Source of the DNA: Geodermatophilaceae bacterium URHA0031 | GTDB taxonomy: Bacteria; Actinomycetota; Actinomycetes; Mycobacteriales; Geodermatophilaceae | Assembly (NCBI GenBank): GCA_000620205.1 | Contig: JHVP01000008.1 | Span: 62,001 to 126,000 of the forward strand | Length of the DNA stretch: 64,000 nucleotides | Reading direction: 5' to 3' | Shown: piece by piece, positions 60,715 through 64,000 of the stretch | Layout: each line of letters begins with the position of its first letter | Numbering within the stretch: the stretch's first letter is position 1 | Notes under the pieces: model-generated | The model's database searches: none | Told to the model about the DNA's origin: nothing | What the model saw: only the letters and a program-made list of their open reading frames with translations | Made by a program: the position numbers and the translations under genes

Positions 60715-62112
60715 ATGACCTCCACCGACGTGCGCCCGGACGCCGCCACGGGCCTGTCCTTCCCACCCGGCTTCACCTTCGGCGCCGCCACCGCCTCGTA
60801 CCAGATCGAGGGCGCGGTGGACGTCGACGGCCGCGGACCCTCCATCTGGGACACCTTCAGCCACACCCCGGGCAAGACGCACCTGGGCCACACCGGTGAC
60901 GTCGCCGTCGAGCACTACACCCGCTACCCGCAGGACGTCGCCCTGATGAAGGACCTCGGGCTGGACGCCTACCGGTTCTCCGTCGCGTGGCCGCGGGTGC
61001 TCCCGACCGGCGCGGGCGCGGTCGAGCAGCGCGGGCTGGACTTCTACCGCCGGCTGGTCGACGAGCTGCTCGAGGCCGGCATCGCCCCGTGGTTGACCCT
61101 GTACCACTGGGACCTGCCGCAGGCGCTGCAGGACCGCGGCGGGTGGGCCGACCGGGACACCGCGCTGCGCTTCGCCGACTACGCCGGCGTCGTCCACGAC
61201 GCCCTCGGCGACCGGGTGCCGCACTGGTCGACGCTCAACGAGCCGATGTGCAGCTCGCTGCTGGGCTACATGGCCGGCCAGCACGCGCCCGGCCACCAGG
61301 ACGCCGTCGAGGCCTCGCGCGCCGTGCACCACCTGCTGCTCGGGCACGGCCTGGCCACCCAGGTGCTCCGCGACAAGGGCGCGGACCACCTGGGCATCAC
61401 GCTGAACTTCACGCCGATGTCGCCGGCCACCGACTCCCCCGCCGACCTCGACGCCGCCCGCCGCCTGGACGGCCAGCAGAACCGGATGTTCCTGGTGCCG
61501 ATCGTCACCGGGGAGTACCCGGCCGACGTCGTGGCGGACCTGGCGGACGCCGGTGCGCCGCTCCCGATCGAGGACGGCGACCTGGCCGTCATCTCGGCGC
61601 CGCTGGACTGGCTGGGCGTCAACTACTACTTCCGGTCGGTCGTGCAGGCCGTCGCCGAGCCCACCGGCAAGGCCAGCCCGTTCATCGGTGCCGAGCGGGT
61701 GCAGGACCTCGAGCCCGAGGGTCCGACCACCACGATGGGCTGGGGCATCAACCCCGAGGGGTTCACCGAGCTGCTCCTCCGGCTGCGCGACCTGGCGCCG
61801 GGCCTGCCGCTGTTCATCACCGAGAACGGGTCGGCCTGGCCGGACCGGGTCTCCGCCGACGGGGCGGTCCACGACCCCGAGCGGGTCGACTACCTGCTGA
61901 GGCACCTGGCGGCGATGACCGAGGCGATCGACGCCGGGGTCGACGTCCGCGGCTACTTCGCCTGGTCGCTGCTGGACAACTACGAGTGGGCCCGCGGCTA
62001 CGACCAGCGCTTCGGCCTGGTGCACGTGGACTACGACACCCAGGTCCGGACGCCGAAGGACAGCGCGCACGCCTACGCCGAGGTGCTCCGCCAGCACCGG
62101 GACGGCGCATGA
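60715..62112 (+). CDS. GH1 beta-glucosidase
   Basis: 465 residues. Retaining glycosidase of family 1: FTFGAATASYQIEGAVDVDGRGPSIWDTFSHTPGKT at the N terminus, acid/base Glu in WSTLNEPMCSSLLGY (about 174), nucleophile Glu in FITENGSAWPD (about 370) and sugar-contact SLLDNYEWARGYDQRFGLVHVDYDTQ at the end. No signal peptide, so cellobiose or other beta-glucosides are cleaved inside the cell after import by the preceding ABC system. The stop overlaps the SDR gene by 4 nt. Confidence 0.95.
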   Translation: MTSTDVRPDAATGLSFPPGFTFGAATASYQIEGAVDVDGRGPSIWDTFSHTPGKTHLGHTGDVAVEHYTRYPQDVALMKDLGLDAYRFSVAWPRVLPTGAGAVEQRGLDFYRRLVDELLEAGIAPWLTLYHWDLPQALQDRGGWADRDTALRFADYAGVVHDALGDRVPHWSTLNEPMCSSLLGYMAGQHAPGHQDAVEASRAVHHLLLGHGLATQVLRDKGADHLGITLNFTPMSPATDSPADLDAARRLDGQQNRMFLVPIVTGEYPADVVADLADAGAPLPIEDGDLAVISAPLDWLGVNYYFRSVVQAVAEPTGKASPFIGAERVQDLEPEGPTTTMGWGINPEGFTELLLRLRDLAPGLPLFITENGSAWPDRVSADGAVHDPERVDYLLRHLAAMTEAIDAGVDVRGYFAWSLLDNYEWARGYDQRFGLVHVDYDTQVRTPKDSAHAYAEVLRQHRDGA

Positions 62113-62822
62113 CCGCCGCCGACCTCACCGGCCGCCGGGTGCTGCTGACCGGCGCCTCCCGCGGGGTGGGCCGGGCCGTGGCCCGCCGGCTGGTCCGCGC
62201 CGGCGCGGACGTCATCGGCACCGGTCGCGACGAGCGGTTGCTCGACGAGGTCGCACGCGCCGCGACCGACGGGCCGGGGTCCCTCGTCCCGGTCGTCGCC
62301 GACCTGACCGACCCGGCGACCCCGGGCCGGCTGGCCGACGTGGTGGACCAGCGGTGGGGCGCCCTCGACGTCCTGGTGAACAACGCCGGGGTGATGCTCG
62401 CCCGCGACGAGCGGTTCGAGGACGAGCCCGCCGGCACCCTCGAGGAGACCCTGGCGGTCAACCTCGTCGCCCCGCACCGGCTGGTGCTCGCCCTGCTGCC
62501 GGCGCTGCGGGCCGGCAAGGAGCCGCAGGTCGTGCACGTCAGCTCGGGCGCGGGCACGGTCGCCGGCATGGCCGAGGCCGGCATCGGCAGCTACCGGGTC
62601 AGCAAGTACGCGCTCAACGGGCTCGTGCTGATGCAGGCCGCGCAGCTGCGCGGGGAGGTCGCGGTCAACGCCCTCGACCCGGGCTGGGTGCGCACCGGTC
62701 TGGGCGGCGACCAGGCTCCGGGCACGGTGGAGGAGAGCGCCTTCGGCGCGATGGCGCTGCTGGCCGAGCCGACGTCGGTGACCGGCCGGTTCTTCAAGGA
62801 CGGCATCGAGATCCCCTTCTAG
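62109..62822 (+). CDS. Short-chain dehydrogenase/reductase
   Basis: 237 residues. Rossmann fold with VLLTGASRGVGRAVARRLV (TGxxxGxG), DVLVNNAGVML (NNAG), catalytic Ser in VVHVSSGAGTVAG and Tyr-Lys in YRVSKYALN near 161, and the usual ALDPGWVRTGLGG. NAD(P)-dependent oxidoreductase; substrate unknown, perhaps a sugar or aglycone. ATG overlaps the GH1 stop, and its TAG shares a base with the GTG of the next gene. Confidence 0.92.
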   Translation: MTAADLTGRRVLLTGASRGVGRAVARRLVRAGADVIGTGRDERLLDEVARAATDGPGSLVPVVADLTDPATPGRLADVVDQRWGALDVLVNNAGVMLARDERFEDEPAGTLEETLAVNLVAPHRLVLALLPALRAGKEPQVVHVSSGAGTVAGMAEAGIGSYRVSKYALNGLVLMQAAQLRGEVAVNALDPGWVRTGLGGDQAPGTVEESAFGAMALLAEPTSVTGRFFKDGIEIPF

Positions 62823-63787
62823 TGCTGGACGACGACCTCCGCGAGCGGGTGCTGACCGCCCTGCTGGTCGGTCAGCGCCACTCGTGGGAGCAGGGGGTCA
62901 CGGCCGCCGTGCTCGAGCGGACGGGCCGGGCGGTCGCGCTCCGGGCGCTGGTGGACGACGCGGTCGCCCGCCAGCTCCCCGACGGCCGGCTCGCCGAGCT
63001 CGACCCGGTGTGCGCGGTGAACAGCGCCGCGGTCGGCGTCGTGGTCGAGCGGCTGGCCGCCGGGGACCCCGGGCTGGCGGCGGCCGCCGCCCGGCAGCGG
63101 GACTGGGTGCTCAGCGGTGCGCCGCGCGCTGCCGACGGCACGCTGTTCCACCTGCTCGGCAGCCGCGAGGTGTGGGCCGACACCGTCCACATGGTCGTGC
63201 CCTACCTCGCCGCGCTCGGGGAGACCGACGCCGCGATCGCCCAGCTCGACGGGCACCGCGCCCGGCTGCGGGACCCCCGCACCGGGCTGTGGTCGGCCCG
63301 CTGGGACGAGTGCTCCGGCACGCTCGCCGACGCGCGGGCCTGGGGCACCGGGAACGGCTGGGTGGCCGCCGGGCTGGCCCGGGCGGTGCGGGACCTGCCC
63401 GGCGGGGCGGGGACGGCGGCCGCCGCCGAGGTCCGCGAGCTGCTGGCCGCCTGCCTGCGCCTGCGCCGTCCCGACGGGCTCTTCGGCGACGTGCTCGACG
63501 ACCCGACCGGCCCGGCCGACACCAACGTCGCCTCGATGCTGGCCTGGGCCGCGCTGCTCGGCGCCACGGAGGGCTGGCTGCCGGCGGACCACGGCCGGCT
63601 CGGGGAGGACCTGCTCGGCGCGGTGGTCGGCCGCCTCGACGCGCTCGGCCGGGTCACCGGGGCGAGCGCCGCACCGCACTTCGACCGGCCCGGCCACTCC
63701 CCCGAGGCCCAGGCGTTCCTGCTGCTGGCCGACTCCGCCCACCGGCGGTGGTCGAGCGGACGGCACGGGGGCGCCGCATCGGGCTGA
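62822..63787 (+). CDS. GH88/GH105-like unsaturated glucuronyl-type hydrolase family protein
   Basis: 321 residues from the GTG at 62822, which shares its first base with the last base of the upstream TAG. An (alpha/alpha)6-barrel type sequence: QRHSWEQGVTAAVLERTGR, VCAVNSAAVGVVVERLA, GSREVWADTVHMVVPYLAALGETDAAIAQLDGHRARLRDPRTGLWSARWDECSGTLADARAWGTGNGWVAAGLARAVRDLP, where WADTVHM and WGTGNGW resemble the GH105 substrate sites. Family members hydrolyse unsaturated sugars made by polysaccharide lyases, but no lyase is near, so the substrate may differ. No signal peptide; cytoplasmic. Confidence 0.8.
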   Translation: MLDDDLRERVLTALLVGQRHSWEQGVTAAVLERTGRAVALRALVDDAVARQLPDGRLAELDPVCAVNSAAVGVVVERLAAGDPGLAAAAARQRDWVLSGAPRAADGTLFHLLGSREVWADTVHMVVPYLAALGETDAAIAQLDGHRARLRDPRTGLWSARWDECSGTLADARAWGTGNGWVAAGLARAVRDLPGGAGTAAAAEVRELLAACLRLRRPDGLFGDVLDDPTGPADTNVASMLAWAALLGATEGWLPADHGRLGEDLLGAVVGRLDALGRVTGASAAPHFDRPGHSPEAQAFLLLADSAHRRWSSGRHGGAASG

Positions 63788-63820
63788 TGCGGCGCCCCGG
63801 TGCACCAGGACGTGCGTTGA

Positions 63821-64000
63821 TCAGCCCCGCGGAGCCGCCAGCTGGGCCAGCTGCAGGGCCTGCTCCGGGAACCACGCACCGGCGGCCGGGTCGACGATGC
63901 CGCCCCACTCCGGGTCGGTGCCGCTGCCGGCGATCCCGCGGTTGCACTGACCGTCGGACTGACCCGGCGTCTTGATCCACAGGTAGGCGTCCAGCTGCGG
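63821..64000 (-). CDS. C-terminal fragment of a GH6 cellulase
   Basis: The minus strand is open from the window end to TGA at 63821-63823, giving the last 59 residues. They read LDAYLWIKTPGQSDGQC ... DPEWGGIVDPAAGAWFPEQALQLAQLA, the standard C terminus of family 6 endoglucanases/cellobiohydrolases (AYLWVKPPGESDG ... AGAWFPEQALxLA). It faces the GH1 operon and would supply cellobiose to its transporter. The remainder lies outside. Confidence 0.85.
   Translation of the reverse strand, partial: PQLDAYLWIKTPGQSDGQCNRGIAGSGTDPEWGGIVDPAAGAWFPEQALQLAQLAAPRG

Noticed and set aside
59425-62097. Long minus-strand open frame opposite the MsiK-like and GH1 genes
   Set aside because: Same reason: shadow of codon bias; the plus-strand genes carry complete catalytic motifs.

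Overview
The window is gene-dense DNA of very high GC content with short intergenic gaps, many GTG starts, 4-nt stop/start overlaps (GTGA, ATGA, TTGA) and actinobacterial marker genes (CGNR zinc finger, marP, actinobacterial holin-like protein, Rv3679/Rv3680-type ATPases, ponA2-type PBP). I infer a free-living actinobacterium, most likely of the Geodermatophilaceae type; this is judged from gene content and style, not from a database search. Many genes appear to be transcribed leaderless: a TANNNT -10 box lies 6-8 nt before the start codon.

Layout. 1-5100: unrelated small genes (thioesterase, FMN protein, VOC protein, MazF/PemK-like protein, AbrB-type transporter, and a winged-helix regulator with its membrane partner). 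5194-15867: a cobalamin-riboswitch operon (chelatase ChlI/ChlD-like protein, cobO, cobB, cbiMNQO cobalt transporter, CobE-CobC fusion, cobT, cysG/cobA). 16058-20052: secreted M28 peptidase, EamA transporter with a divergent CGNR regulator, FhuF-like protein. 20181-37902: a block whose order matches M. tuberculosis Rv3667-Rv3683 (acs, holin-like, epoxide hydrolase, marP, NUDIX, TlpA, nth, small membrane protein, crp, ridA, DUF4177, two Get3-like ATPases, ponA2, metallophosphoesterase), interrupted by an XRE gene, a cupredoxin and a NUDIX gene, and lacking whiB4. 37940: tRNA-Pro(CGG). 38119-42393: two CorC/CNNM proteins and an S9 peptidase. 42575-49245: asd-lysC, a phospholipase D, a second XRE paralogue and leuA with a leader peptide and attenuator. 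49300-54757: ABC-F, then the transglutaminase / alpha-E / ATP-grasp trio. 54849-64000: a cellobiose or beta-glucoside locus (LacI regulator, cebEFG-like transporter, MsiK-like ATPase, GH1, SDR, GH88/105-like, and the 3' end of a GH6 cellulase).

The least explained structure is repetitive DNA. One item is two 38-bp inverted repeats with nearly the same arms, each just upstream of one of two paralogous XRE regulators that carry a cysteine cluster at the C terminus. The second is a 22-bp perfect palindrome in five places, twice as closely spaced pairs that form the last codons of genes. The third is a roughly 65-bp element placed after stop codons, with compensatory changes in its stem. The fourth is a roughly 130-bp element whose hairpin end lies at gene boundaries and brackets one NUDIX gene in inverted orientation. 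Two further small palindromic motifs sit inside a protein linker and a protein tail. No insertion sequence, CRISPR array, phage or conjugative gene was seen. No gene-free stretch exceeds about 300 bases.
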